From contig CAYWXM010000058.1 in the NCBI GenBank assembly GCA_964462595.1, forward strand, positions 1 through 64,000: DNA of 64,000 bases, given 5' to 3'. The notes below the pieces were generated by a model. That model ran no database searches. It was not told the origin of the DNA and saw nothing but the letters and a program-made list of their open reading frames with translations. The position numbers and the translations under genes are program-made. Position 1 is the first letter of the stretch, and the number at the start of each line of letters is the position of its first letter. The DNA comes from SURF-21 sp964462595 (lineage in GTDB: Bacteria; Actinomycetota; Geothermincolia; Geothermincolales; RBG-13-55-18). This document shows positions 16,616 to 24,573 of this stretch, piece by piece.

Positions 16616-17771
16616 TTACGCGGCGACCCCGCTGGCACCAGAGGTCAGGGAAGCCATGCTGCCTTTTCTTACACATAGCTACGGCAATCCCTCTTCCCTG
16701 CACAGCCGGGGTGACGCCGCCAGGGAGGCTGTGGAGGAGGCGCGGGGAAAAGTAGCCGGCCTCATCTCCGCCAGCCCCGAGGAGATCATCTTCACCTCCA
16801 ACGGCACAGAGGCCAACAACCTGGCGGTAAAGGGCATCGCGGCCGGCTCGCGGCGCAAGGGAAAACACGTTGTGCTCTCCGCCGTCGAGCATTTCTCGGT
16901 GCTTAATGCCGCGCGCTCCCTGGAAAAGCGGGGCTACGAACTGACGCTCGTAGGGGTGGACGAATACGGCATCATCGACCTTGACGAGCTGGCCGCAGCC
17001 ATCGGCGAAGACACCGTGCTGGTCTCGGTGATGGCCGCCAACGGCGAGGTGGGCACCGTTCAACCCATAGCGGAGGCCGCCCGAATCGCGTCGGATAAGG
17101 GAGTGCCCTTCCATACCGATGCGGTAGCTGCGGCGGGATCTTTGCCCCTGGACGTAGGCGTTCTGGGCGCCAGCGCACTGTCCCTTTCCTCCGACCTCAT
17201 CTACGGCCCGCAGGGCGTCGGCGCCCTGTGGATAAAACGAGGCGTTCGGCTCGTACCCATGCTCGACGGCGGCGTGCAGGAGGGGGGACGGCGAAGCGGG
17301 ACGGAGAACATGCCCGGCATCGTGGGCATGGGGAAGGCGGCGGAGCTTGTCGGGGAGAACATGGCCGCCAGAAACGCCGGTCTCTCGGAACTGCGTGATG
17401 CCCTCGCAGACGGCCTGACCGGGGGGATAGAGCACTTGTATCTCACCGGACATCCAACCCGGCGCCTGCCGTGGAACGCCAGCTTCGTGGTGGAGTTCAT
17501 CGAGGGGGAGGGCATGCTGCTTTTCCTGGACCAGCAGGGAGTGGCGGTTTCCAGCGGCTCTGCATGTACGTCGCGGGCGCTCAAGGGTTCACACGTTCTC
17601 TCCGCGTGCGGTATCCCCGCGGAGAGAGCCCAGGGCTCCATACTCTTCAGTTTCGGCCTCCAGAACACCCGCGAGGACGTGGATCATGTCCTGGAGGTAT
17701 TCCCCCCCATCGTGGAGAGATTGAGGCAGATGTCGCCCCTGTACGCGAAATTCAAGAAGGAAGGGGGGTAA
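16593..17771 (+). CDS. NifS/IscS-like class V aminotransferase lacking the PLP lysine, 392 aa
   Basis: The fold matches cysteine desulfurases over the whole length (IYLDN-like VYLDNYAATPLAPEVREAM, SNGTEANNLAVKG, VEHFSVLNAA, HTDAVAAAG). The catalytic loop cysteine is present in SSGSACTSRALKGSHVL (Cys325). The lysine that binds PLP in the S-x-H-K-x-x-G-P-K-G motif is missing: here the sequence is LSSDLIYGPQGVGAL, with Asp-Leu (Leu202) at the His-Lys place. The Gln that contacts PLP is Ala179. Normal transamination-type desulfurase chemistry is therefore unlikely. It starts with GTG inside the previous gene and precedes an IscU scaffold gene, so a sulfur-carrier or scaffold-binding role is possible. 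Confidence 0.85.
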   Translation: MREVYLDNYAATPLAPEVREAMLPFLTHSYGNPSSLHSRGDAAREAVEEARGKVAGLISASPEEIIFTSNGTEANNLAVKGIAAGSRRKGKHVVLSAVEHFSVLNAARSLEKRGYELTLVGVDEYGIIDLDELAAAIGEDTVLVSVMAANGEVGTVQPIAEAARIASDKGVPFHTDAVAAAGSLPLDVGVLGASALSLSSDLIYGPQGVGALWIKRGVRLVPMLDGGVQEGGRRSGTENMPGIVGMGKAAELVGENMAARNAGLSELRDALADGLTGGIEHLYLTGHPTRRLPWNASFVVEFIEGEGMLLFLDQQGVAVSSGSACTSRALKGSHVLSACGIPAERAQGSILFSFGLQNTREDVDHVLEVFPPIVERLRQMSPLYAKFKKEGG

Positions 17772-17776
17772 GGGTC

Positions 17777-18160
17777 ATGGCACAATACAGCGACACCGTT
17801 ATGGACCATTTCAGCAACCCTCGCAACGTGGGAGAGATCGAGGACGCGGACGGCGTGGGTGAGGTCGGAAACCCCGTTTGCGGGGACATGATGACCTTTT
17901 ATATCAAGGTGGACGATAAAGACCGCCTTGAGGACGTGAAATTCAAGACCTTCGGCTGTGGGGCGGCCATAGCCGTCTCCAGCATGGTCAGCGAGATGGC
18001 CAGGGGAAAGACCGTAGACGAGGCTTTGAAGATATCACGAGACGACGTGGCGCAGGAACTGGGCGGGCTTCCCAAGCAGAAGCTACACTGCTCCAACCTC
18101 GGTGCTGACGCCCTGCACCTGGCCATCGAAGATTACCTGAGCAGGAAAGGAACGAGTTGA
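17777..18160 (+). CDS. IscU/NifU-type iron-sulfur scaffold, 127 aa
   Basis: A complete U-type scaffold: Cys in GNPVCGDMM, Cys in KTFGCGAAIAVSSM and Cys in KLHCSNLGADALH, with the conserved Asp two residues after the first Cys. It would assemble [2Fe-2S] or [4Fe-4S] clusters using sulfur from a desulfurase. It starts 5 bases after the NifS-like stop, with an AAGGGG ribosome site. The pairing with a lysine-less NifS-like protein is odd and discussed in the findings. Confidence 0.9.
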   Translation: MAQYSDTVMDHFSNPRNVGEIEDADGVGEVGNPVCGDMMTFYIKVDDKDRLEDVKFKTFGCGAAIAVSSMVSEMARGKTVDEALKISRDDVAQELGGLPKQKLHCSNLGADALHLAIEDYLSRKGTS

Positions 18161-18161
18161 G

Positions 18162-18350
18162 ATGGAGGAAGGGAAGAAAGTAGAGGCCAGCGCATGCAAA
18201 TGCCCGTATTGCGATGCTGACCTCGAGCTTATGGAAGAGCTTTTGCAGTTCTGCAAGCCGTGCAGCATAACCATTATTACCTGCGCGGAATGCGGCGGCA
18301 TGGTCAGGGAGGGCGCGGAAAGATGCCCCGAATGCGGCGCAAAACTCTGA
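18162..18350 (+). CDS. Small double zinc-ribbon protein, 62 aa
   Basis: Four CxxC pairs or near pairs are spread over the protein (CKCPYCDADLE, FCKPC, CAECGG and CPECGAKL). This suggests one or two rubredoxin-like zinc ribbons. It follows the scaffold gene directly. It may help deliver metal or act as a small regulator or adaptor. I do not recognise a specific family. Confidence 0.65.
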   Translation: MEEGKKVEASACKCPYCDADLELMEELLQFCKPCSITIITCAECGGMVREGAERCPECGAKL

Positions 18351-18420
18351 GCGGCCCGGCCGGCACGGCGCATGCAGATATAAAGACGGGGGACCGTCTC
18401 CGGGGAGGTGTTCGAGGCTC

Positions 18421-18906
18421 ATGAGCGAAGTTGCCGATAAAGCCACCATAGTCGTTTTCAGCGGGGAGCTGGACCGCGCCCTCGCCGCCTTCAACATCGC
18501 CATCACCGCCGCCTCCATGGGCATGGAGGTTTCCATGTTCTTTACCTTCTGGGGTTTGAACGTGGTTTCCAAAGAGAGCGCGAGCGGCAATGACAGGGTT
18601 CTCCTGCAGAAGATGATGGGCCTTATGAACAGGGGAGGCGCGAGGCGGCTCAGGCTTTCACGTCTGAACATGCTCGGAGGCGGCAAGGCGGCCATGAAAA
18701 GGCTCATGAGGGATTACCGCATGCCCTCCCTGGAGGAGATGGTGGCCATGGCCGGGGAAATGGGAGTGCGTTTTATCGCCTGTACGACGTCGATGGCCCT
18801 TATGGGGATGTCGGAGATTGATTTCATCCCCGAGGTGAAAGAGTTCGCGGGCGCGGCCACCTACGTGGAGAATGCGGCCGGGTCGAAGATCAACCTGTTC
18901 ATCTAG
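18421..18906 (+). CDS. DsrE/DsrF/DrsH-like protein, 161 aa
   Basis: The protein begins KATIVVFSGELDRALAAFNI and continues AASMGMEVSMFFTFWGLNVV, which is the DsrE-family fold. A conserved cysteine lies in FIACTTSMALMGM, the place used in sulfur transfer. These proteins bind sulfane sulfur and often sit beside TusA. The location 90 bases upstream of the tusA-like gene supports a sulfur relay. The gene is separated from the zinc ribbon by 70 bases with a GGAGGTG site 10 bases upstream. Confidence 0.85.
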   Translation: MSEVADKATIVVFSGELDRALAAFNIAITAASMGMEVSMFFTFWGLNVVSKESASGNDRVLLQKMMGLMNRGGARRLRLSRLNMLGGGKAAMKRLMRDYRMPSLEEMVAMAGEMGVRFIACTTSMALMGMSEIDFIPEVKEFAGAATYVENAAGSKINLFI

Positions 18907-18995
18907 ATTCTCAATGGATCGCGTAGGGGCTCGGACGCAGTCAACACCCCGCGACTCGGGGGGGGTATAAGAAAATCATGAACGGAGGCGAGAGG

Positions 18996-19226
18996 ATGAA
19001 AGCCGACAGAACGCTCGATTGCGTAGGGCTGTACTGCCCCATGCCTATCGTGAAAACCTCGCAGGAGATAAAGAACCTGGAGGACGGGGAGATCCTGGAG
19101 GTGATCGCCGACGACAAGGGGATCGAGAGCGACATGCCGGCCTGGTGCTCCAAGACGGGACACGAATGCCTGGGCATCGAAAAGACCGGTGGCGAGTTCC
19201 ACGTATTCGTGAAGAAAAAGGGATGA
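18996..19226 (+). CDS. tusA: TusA-family sulfur carrier, 76 aa
   Basis: The TusA/SirA signature LDCVGLYCPMPIVKTSQEI holds the sulfur-carrying cysteine in CPMP; a later WCSKTGHECLG has two more cysteines. TusA passes persulfide sulfur between proteins. The ATG at 18996 is used because the GGAGGCGAGAGG ribosome site lies directly before it; an upstream in-frame ATG at 18978 sits before that site. It lies between DsrE-like and rubrerythrin genes. Confidence 0.88.
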   Translation: MKADRTLDCVGLYCPMPIVKTSQEIKNLEDGEILEVIADDKGIESDMPAWCSKTGHECLGIEKTGGEFHVFVKKKG

Positions 19227-19242
19227 ACTGAAAGGAGTTGTA

Positions 19243-19740
19243 ATGGGCGAGCAGACACGCAAGAACCTGCATGACGCCTACACGGGCGAGTCGAAAGCCG
19301 TGGTCAGGCTAAAAGCCTTCGCAGCCAAGGCCGAGGAAGAGGAGTATGACGGGGTGGCCAAGCTGTTCAAGGCGGTAGCGGAATCCGAGAACGTACACGC
19401 CTATAACAACCTGCGCCTGCTGCGCGAGATCATGGACACCGAGACCAACCTGGAGGAAGCCCTGGCAAAAGAGCAGAAGATAGCCGCGGTCGGCTACGAT
19501 TCCTTTATTGCCGATGCCGAGTCGGAGGGAGAAAAAGCGGCGGCGACCATGTTCGCTTTTGCCCGCGACGTTGAGGAAAGGCATGCCAAGCTATACGAGG
19601 GCGCCCTGCAGCACATGGTGGCCGATACGATACCGGATTACTATATATGCAGCGTCTGTGGTTACGTGGCCGACGATGTGATCCCCGATAAATGCCCCAT
19701 ATGCGGTGCGCCGGAGGACAAGTTCTTCGAGGTAGAGTAG
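19243..19740 (+). CDS. Rubrerythrin, 165 aa
   Basis: A ferritin-like diiron domain with the expected carboxylates (YTGESKAVVRL, SENVHAYNN, ARDVEERHAKLYE) is followed by a C-terminal rubredoxin-like domain (CSVCGYVADD and CPICGAPEDKF). It reduces peroxide to water in anaerobes, with electrons from reduced rubredoxin or NADH via a reductase. It starts 16 bases after the TusA stop with an AAAGGAG site. It fits the oxidative protection of an anaerobic sulfur cluster. Confidence 0.93.
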   Translation: MGEQTRKNLHDAYTGESKAVVRLKAFAAKAEEEEYDGVAKLFKAVAESENVHAYNNLRLLREIMDTETNLEEALAKEQKIAAVGYDSFIADAESEGEKAAATMFAFARDVEERHAKLYEGALQHMVADTIPDYYICSVCGYVADDVIPDKCPICGAPEDKFFEVE

Positions 19741-19751
19741 GGCTTCTTGCG

Positions 19752-19871
19752 GCCTTCGCCCGGGGGTAACGGTCTTCGCTCTGCACTCGCAGGCCGCGTA
19801 TCCAGGGCGCAGACCTCCTCTCGAGCATTCTGCTCGCGAAGGCCACTTCAGGCAGGCCTCCGGTTCTCGGG
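19752..19871. repeat. Copy of a dispersed intergenic repeat
   Basis: The left part has GGGGGTAACGGTCTTCGCTC and the right part CCGGTTCTCGGG. The same blocks occur in the same order in the larger element at 23639-23893. It lies just after the rubrerythrin stop and has no reading frame of note. Confidence 0.5.
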
Positions 19872-19915
19872 TGCGAACGGCGTGGCAGGTTTCGGGCTCG
19901 CCGTACTCAAGCAAG

Positions 19916-19941
19916 AAGGGGTTCCCGACCGGGAACCCCTT
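19916..19941 (-). terminator. Hairpin terminator after the coiled-coil gene
   Basis: Perfect 12-base arms, AAGGGGTTCCCG at 19916-19927 and CGGGAACCCCTT at 19930-19941. The leftward side continues with a CT-rich run. It lies just after the leftward gene 19958-20188 and may also stop rightward transcription from the rubrerythrin unit. Confidence 0.6.
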
Positions 19942-19957
19942 GCATCCGCTGTTCAGC

Positions 19958-20188
19958 CTATTCGGCGTTGCATTTATCGAGCGAGTCCTTGACCTCCGCC
20001 AGGGTCTTTTTCCTCTTCTCCAGGTCAGCCAGTTTCGCTTCGACGTCCTCCATCTCCGGGTCGAACACGCAGGCCCCGAAAGAGCAGTCCACTCCCGCCA
20101 ATTCCTGCAATTTACTGGCGACGACCTTGAGCTCATCTTCATACGCCTGTATTTCCTGATTCAACAACTCGTCTTTCTCATTGGCCAT
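19958..20188 (-). CDS. Small coiled-coil protein, 76 aa
   Basis: The sequence is mostly heptad-like helix (LLNQEIQAYEDELKVVASKL and DVEAKLADLEKRKKTLAEVK) with two cysteines in VDCSFGACVFDPE and one near the end. The ATG at 20188 has an AAGGAGGT ribosome site; further upstream in-frame starts lack one. No family recognised. It stands alone, followed by a strong hairpin, so it is a monocistronic unit. Confidence 0.6.
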   Translation of the reverse strand: MANEKDELLNQEIQAYEDELKVVASKLQELAGVDCSFGACVFDPEMEDVEAKLADLEKRKKTLAEVKDSLDKCNAE

Positions 20189-20384
20189 CGGTGCTACCTC
20201 CTTAGTAATTCCTCCCATCGTCCTATACATTATACCCAAAGAAATGGATTTTTCTACGTCATCCGGCCCAGATAAACCGCTTCGGGAGACCGCGTCTCGT
20301 GCGCGCTCCCGCGGAGATAACCCGGGAGTTTTTCGCGGATATACGCGCAGGTTAAACCCTCCTGCAGGCCAAGGCGCATCCCCT

Positions 20385-22316
20385 TCAGCGGGCCTGATAG
20401 CTGAAATACGTTGACCGCTCCGCCACCACTCCCGCTTCGCAGCTTACCTCCATGGAGACCTCGTTGGCCTTCCCCGACTCGGCTGCCACGTCCACCGTCA
20501 AACGGCCCTGGGGGGGCAGCAGGTACTCCCTCCTGACCTTCCCGGCACCGCCAAGCGTATATTCCACCTCCACGATCAGCTCTTGGTCCTGGGGGTTGAA
20601 AAGGGCCAGCCACTCCGAGAAGCCATCGCCGGTGCACCCCTCGGGAAAAAGCCAGTTTTCGCGCGGCTGCGGCGTTCCCTGGCTGCAGTATCCCCCTGCT
20701 ATGTTGTGGAAACGAAAATAGGCGGAGCGCTCCGCGGCCACGGGCAGCAGGCTGGAGAGGATGAGGGAATAATCGACCTCCGGTGGCAGGTATGCGTTGA
20801 GATGGAGTGTTTTTCTCTCTCCCGCTGCCAGGCGCATGGACTCCCTTCTCATCGATCCGTCCGACACCACCATGTCGATCTCAAGCCAGGTGTCATATGC
20901 GCACGGGTTGAGGACGATAAGATAGTTATCGAAAAATCCCCGCGTCGTGCCCTCGGCGAAATACCAGCGCACGCCGGGCTGCGCAATGCCGGGCGAGCTG
21001 TGGGAGCCGGTGAGGGTATCGCCGTAAACGAAATACTCCGACCTCTCCGCCACCACGGGGATGCTGGAATTAACCACCGCCGAGTAGTCTCCTTCCTCCG
21101 CCATGTCGTTGACCCTCAAGGTCAGCCTCGACAGGGGCAAGACATCGAAGGAGCTTGTGCTCGCTTCTTTCCCCGGTCCGCTCAATTCCAGCTCCACTCG
21201 GGCGGGGGTGGCGGCGGAGGTATTGAAGATGGCAATATATTCCTCGAAACCCGGCCTTACCGTGCCCTCGGGAAAGAAGTAAACCCTCGAGGCATCGTTG
21301 ATGCTGCGTGACAAAGACCCCCCGCTGTAGCCGCTCCCGCGGTTGAAATAGAGCATCCTCTCGACCGCCACCGGAACCGACGACTCCAGGACCACCGAGA
21401 CGTCGTCCAGCCAGGAGACCTCGTCCTTTACGTATATGGAAAGCCTTTCCCGCGGCGGAACGGTATGCACTGTATCCGCCGACCCCTGCGCCGAATAATA
21501 TTTCGCCTTGATCGAAGCCGGCACGTCTCCGGGGTTGAACACCAGCAGCCACTCCTCGTACCCGTTTCGGGTGGTGCCTTCCGCGAAGTAATGGCGTTTC
21601 GCGGCATCGCTTATGCCGGGTCCGGAATCCCCACCCCTCACCAGTTGTTTCCATCCGTACAACTCGCTCAGGGTAACGAAACCGAATCCCTTTTGCTGCA
21701 GACCCTGCACCACCCCCATCACCAGCTCCAGGGTGTTGCGGCCCCCGAAATGAAAGAGGATGATATCCCCGTCCCCTGCGCCTCCGACCATGTGGTTCAC
21801 GCGGTCCTGCACGGACAGGCCCGCGTTCAAGGCATCCTTGCTGTCGAAGTCCCACATCACCGGGGCATATCCGGCGGTTGCAGCAATGCCTGTTACCCTG
21901 GCATCGATAGCTCCGCCAGGCGGGCGGAATAAGGGAAGATACTGGCCGGTCGCGGCGCCGATCACCGCCTGGCATGTGTTCAGCTCCGCGACGATCTGTT
22001 GATCGGTCAGCTTGGTGAGCCAGGGATGGTTCTGGGTATGGTTGCAGACGTCCCAGCCCAGGGAGTCCATCTCCTGCAGCAACGAGGTATTTTTCTGGGC
22101 CCACGACCCGATGACGAAGGCGGTAGCGGTTATGCCCTGGGAATTCAGATATTCAAGGATGCGATGGTCGAAGTTGTAGCCGTCGTCGAAGGTCAGCACC
22201 ACACGCGGCGGCGAAGCCGCGCCTGCCTCCCGGCCTGCTCCCGACGAGGGAAGCAGGTAGAGAAGCGCCAGGAGCATGGCAAGCGCTACGGCCACCTTAC
22301 GGGCAAAGCGATCCAC
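20385..22316 (-). CDS. Exported polysaccharide deacetylase with four C-terminal repeats, 643 aa
   Basis: A signal peptide (RKVAVALAMLLALLYLLPS) is followed by a NodB domain: VVLTFDDGYNFDHR (metal and base Asp), HTQNHPWL (H-x3-H metal ligands) and PLFRPPGGAID. It removes acetyl or formyl groups from polymeric sugars outside the cell. From about residue 270, four repeats of about 95 residues follow, each starting like YFAEGTTRNGYEEWLLVFNP and ending with a VAERSxYF block. The start is placed at the GTG 22316, since a signal peptide begins there and GGAGG lies upstream; earlier starts would overlap the HDAC-family gene. Confidence 0.82.
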   Translation of the reverse strand: MDRFARKVAVALAMLLALLYLLPSSGAGREAGAASPPRVVLTFDDGYNFDHRILEYLNSQGITATAFVIGSWAQKNTSLLQEMDSLGWDVCNHTQNHPWLTKLTDQQIVAELNTCQAVIGAATGQYLPLFRPPGGAIDARVTGIAATAGYAPVMWDFDSKDALNAGLSVQDRVNHMVGGAGDGDIILFHFGGRNTLELVMGVVQGLQQKGFGFVTLSELYGWKQLVRGGDSGPGISDAAKRHYFAEGTTRNGYEEWLLVFNPGDVPASIKAKYYSAQGSADTVHTVPPRERLSIYVKDEVSWLDDVSVVLESSVPVAVERMLYFNRGSGYSGGSLSRSINDASRVYFFPEGTVRPGFEEYIAIFNTSAATPARVELELSGPGKEASTSSFDVLPLSRLTLRVNDMAEEGDYSAVVNSSIPVVAERSEYFVYGDTLTGSHSSPGIAQPGVRWYFAEGTTRGFFDNYLIVLNPCAYDTWLEIDMVVSDGSMRRESMRLAAGERKTLHLNAYLPPEVDYSLILSSLLPVAAERSAYFRFHNIAGGYCSQGTPQPRENWLFPEGCTGDGFSEWLALFNPQDQELIVEVEYTLGGAGKVRREYLLPPQGRLTVDVAAESGKANEVSMEVSCEAGVVAERSTYFSYQAR

Positions 22317-22323
22317 CTTCAGC

Positions 22324-23208
22324 CTATACCTCCAGGTCCTCCTGCAATGCCAACTCCTCAACCACGTCACCTATCGCCCTGCATGCTACGCGGGGGTCGG
22401 AGCCACCCGAGAGCACGTAGCATACCCGTTCCGGGAAGGACTCCTTCACCTTGCGCGCGAAAAGGCCATACGCACCATCGCTCAATTCAAAGGCGCCGTA
22501 ATCGTCGCGATGGCTGTCGTGCCCGAAGATGATGAAGAGCAGGTCGTGCTGGAAGCCCTTGACCGCCCGCAGGGCTTCGTCTACCCCGGACATGAAACGG
22601 TCGTCGGAAGCATTATGGGGAAGGTCGATATCCAGGTTGTTGGGACCCGCCTCGCCGACCCCGGGGAAACCGGAATGGAAATTTACGTGCAGGACGTCGG
22701 CGTCCGCCCCCAGGATGTCCCGGGTGCCGTCGCCGAAATGGGGGTCGATATCTATGATAGCGAAGCGGCTTGCCAGCTTTTCATCCCGAAGATAGGTGAC
22801 GGCCATGGCCACGTCGTTGAGATAGCAGAAGCCCCAGAACCCGTCCTCGCTGGCATGATGCCCGGCCGCGCCCACGAAGCAGAAAGCGGCCGACGCCCTT
22901 CCGGATACCACCTCGAGTGCGCCACGGATCACCGCGCCGGCGGAAAGAAGAGCGATCTCTTTATATCCGCTGTTGGCCACGCCGCGCATATGCGATTTGC
23001 TGTGTACGCGGGCCGCCAGCGCTTCATCGGCGGCTTCCGCCGTTATCACCTCCACTCCGCTGCGCTCGAGAAGGCCGCGCGCGCGCAGCTCTTCATAGGC
23101 GGGTGAGATACGGTCACGCAGCGCCGGATAACCGCGGACCGCGAAATCGGGATGATAAACCAGGGCGAGTTTATATCCCCTCACACCTGTTTCCTTATCG
23201 CCATGCAT
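22324..23208 (-). CDS. Histone deacetylase/acetylpolyamine-type amidohydrolase, 294 aa
   Basis: Class II HDAC-like motifs are present: GAAGHHASEDGFWGFCYLND (charge-relay histidines), IIDIDPHFGDGT (zinc ligands Asp and His) and FGHDSHRDDYG (third zinc ligand). The bacterial members act on acetylated polyamines, acetoin precursors or other amides. The start at 23208 follows AGGGGAAATGAG; an alternative start is 23232. The next gene, the exported deacetylase, begins 8 bases after its stop, so the two form one unit. Confidence 0.82.
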   Translation of the reverse strand: MHGDKETGVRGYKLALVYHPDFAVRGYPALRDRISPAYEELRARGLLERSGVEVITAEAADEALAARVHSKSHMRGVANSGYKEIALLSAGAVIRGALEVVSGRASAAFCFVGAAGHHASEDGFWGFCYLNDVAMAVTYLRDEKLASRFAIIDIDPHFGDGTRDILGADADVLHVNFHSGFPGVGEAGPNNLDIDLPHNASDDRFMSGVDEALRAVKGFQHDLLFIIFGHDSHRDDYGAFELSDGAYGLFARKVKESFPERVCYVLSGGSDPRVACRAIGDVVEELALQEDLEV

Positions 23209-23304
23209 CTCATTTCCCCTTCCAGCAAGCATATCGGCGCCGCCCGTCCCGACATTAATGATAAACCAGGAAGGGAGAAAGATTATATGACGTTTATCGC
23301 GTGC

Positions 23305-23310
23305 TATAAT
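23305..23310 (+). promoter_or_regulatory. Possible -10 box for the first GYD gene
   Basis: A perfect TATAAT lies 31 bases before the start region of the gene at 23347. The -35-like TTATAT 16 bases upstream is poor, so the call is tentative. Confidence 0.35.
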
Positions 23311-23346
23311 CTCCTTTATTCAGGACCAGTAAAGGGAGGTATGGAT

Positions 23347-23631
23347 ATGTCGATTTATGTCATGCTCACTAAACTTACCGACAATGGGGCCAACACCATC
23401 AACCGCGACCCCGGGCGCATCAAGGAAGTCAATAAGGACGTGGAGGACCTGGGAGCAAGAGTCCTGGCCCAATACGCCCTGATGGGAGAGGACGATTTCC
23501 TCAACATCCTGGAAGCTCCCGATACCGAGACCATCATGCGCATCTCGCTCAAGCTCGCCTCGCGCGGCAGCCTGAGGATAAAAACCATTGCCGCCCTGCC
23601 CGTGGATGATTTCATCTCGGCCATGAAGTAG
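23347..23631 (+). CDS. GYD-domain protein, first copy, 94 aa
   Basis: A small alpha/beta protein of the GYD family (MSIYVMLTKLTDNGANTINR, then YALMGEDDFLNILEAPD). The family is dimeric and related in fold to ACT/AsnC ligand-binding domains; biochemical function is not established. The ATG at 23347 is preferred over 23341 because the GGGAGGT site sits directly against the latter. It is a paralogue of the gene at 24109, with about half the residues shared. Confidence 0.78.
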   Translation: MSIYVMLTKLTDNGANTINRDPGRIKEVNKDVEDLGARVLAQYALMGEDDFLNILEAPDTETIMRISLKLASRGSLRIKTIAALPVDDFISAMK

Positions 23632-23638
23632 GTTGTTT

Positions 23639-23893
23639 CCCGAGACCGGGGGTAACGTTCCTCGCTCATGGTGCTTTAGAGGCCCGAGCCTCCGGGTAAC
23701 GGCCTCGCTCATGGTGCTTTTGCGGCCCGAGCCTTGGGGTAACGGTCTCGCTCCGCTCTATACGCTCCGCTCCGACCGACCCCATAGTTCTCGGGCTGGG
23801 TGGCAGCGCAGATGGAGCGCTTCGGATCGACCCCCGGTTCTCGGGCTAGTGTCAGCACAGATGGAGCGCCCATAACCGTTACCCGGTCTCGGG
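23639..23893. repeat. GC-rich intergenic repeat with direct and inverted units
   Basis: Three direct units of about 43 bases start at 23639, 23683 and 23726, each with CCCGAG followed by GGTAACG and CTCGCTC; the first two also share ATGGTGCTTT. The right half reads as the reverse complement: two GTTCTCGGGCT blocks with CAGATGGAGCG, then CGTTACCCGGTCTCGGG at the end, so the outer ends are inverted. No reading frame fits. It lies between the two GYD genes. Confidence 0.7.
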
Positions 23894-24108
23894 AAGTGGT
23901 TTTTGTATATAACTCCGTGACCGGACACATGCGTGCCCGTGTCACTCTCCGGGCGTCGCTGCCGCTTACGCGATGCAAACCACAAAGGGGAGTACGCGGA
24001 AGCAAAGGCCATCCTTGCCTGTCAGTTTATACTGCCTCCATGCGGGGTAGAAAGATACTGTTCAAACGTTACCACCCCGCATGCGGGAAAAGCAAAGGAG
24101 GAACGTGA

Positions 24109-24393
24109 ATGGCTACTTATATTCTCTTGAGCCACCTCACCGATGAAGGCTGCGCCACGCTGACCAAGAACCCCGACCGCATCAAGGAAGTGAACAAGGA
24201 CGTCGAGGCCATGGGCGGCAAGGTGCTGTCCCAGTACGTCGTCCTGGGCGAGTACGACTTCATCAACATAGTAGAGGCTCCGAATAACGAGACCGTCGGC
24301 AAGATATCCGTGCACCTGTCTTCACGTGGCACCGTGCGAATAATCACCCTGCCGGCGATCGATGTGGATGCCTTCATCGAGAGCTTGAAGTAA
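24109..24393 (+). CDS. GYD-domain protein, second copy, 94 aa
   Basis: Same family and length as the protein at 23347 (MATYILLSHLTDEGCATLTK, VVLGEYDFINIVEAPN). It has an AAAGGAGG ribosome site. The characteristic G-E-Y-D block is closer to the family consensus than in the first copy. The two genes probably arose by tandem duplication before the repeat at 23639-23893 came between them. Confidence 0.82.
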   Translation: MATYILLSHLTDEGCATLTKNPDRIKEVNKDVEAMGGKVLSQYVVLGEYDFINIVEAPNNETVGKISVHLSSRGTVRIITLPAIDVDAFIESLK

Positions 24394-24516
24394 ACGTCAC
24401 GGCCTCTTGGGTGGATCCCGGCCGAGGCATGCCATGAGGCTGCCCGGCCTTGGGGTCGAGTCACGAGTTCAGCGGGCAGGCCCCGAGACCCGGTGCTTCC
24501 GGACCTGACCCGCGTT

Positions 24517-24534
24517 GTTTCACTGCAGTGAAAC
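24517..24534. promoter_or_regulatory. Perfect 18-base palindrome, possible operator
   Basis: GTTTCACTGCAGTGAAAC is fully self-complementary. It lies between the ends of the second GYD gene and the leftward glycosyltransferase gene, so it is not at a promoter. It could be a regulator site or a small hairpin; function is unknown. Confidence 0.4.
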
Positions 24535-24573
24535 CTGATGGGGCCTCGTTACTGCAAAATACGCAGAGAGGCT

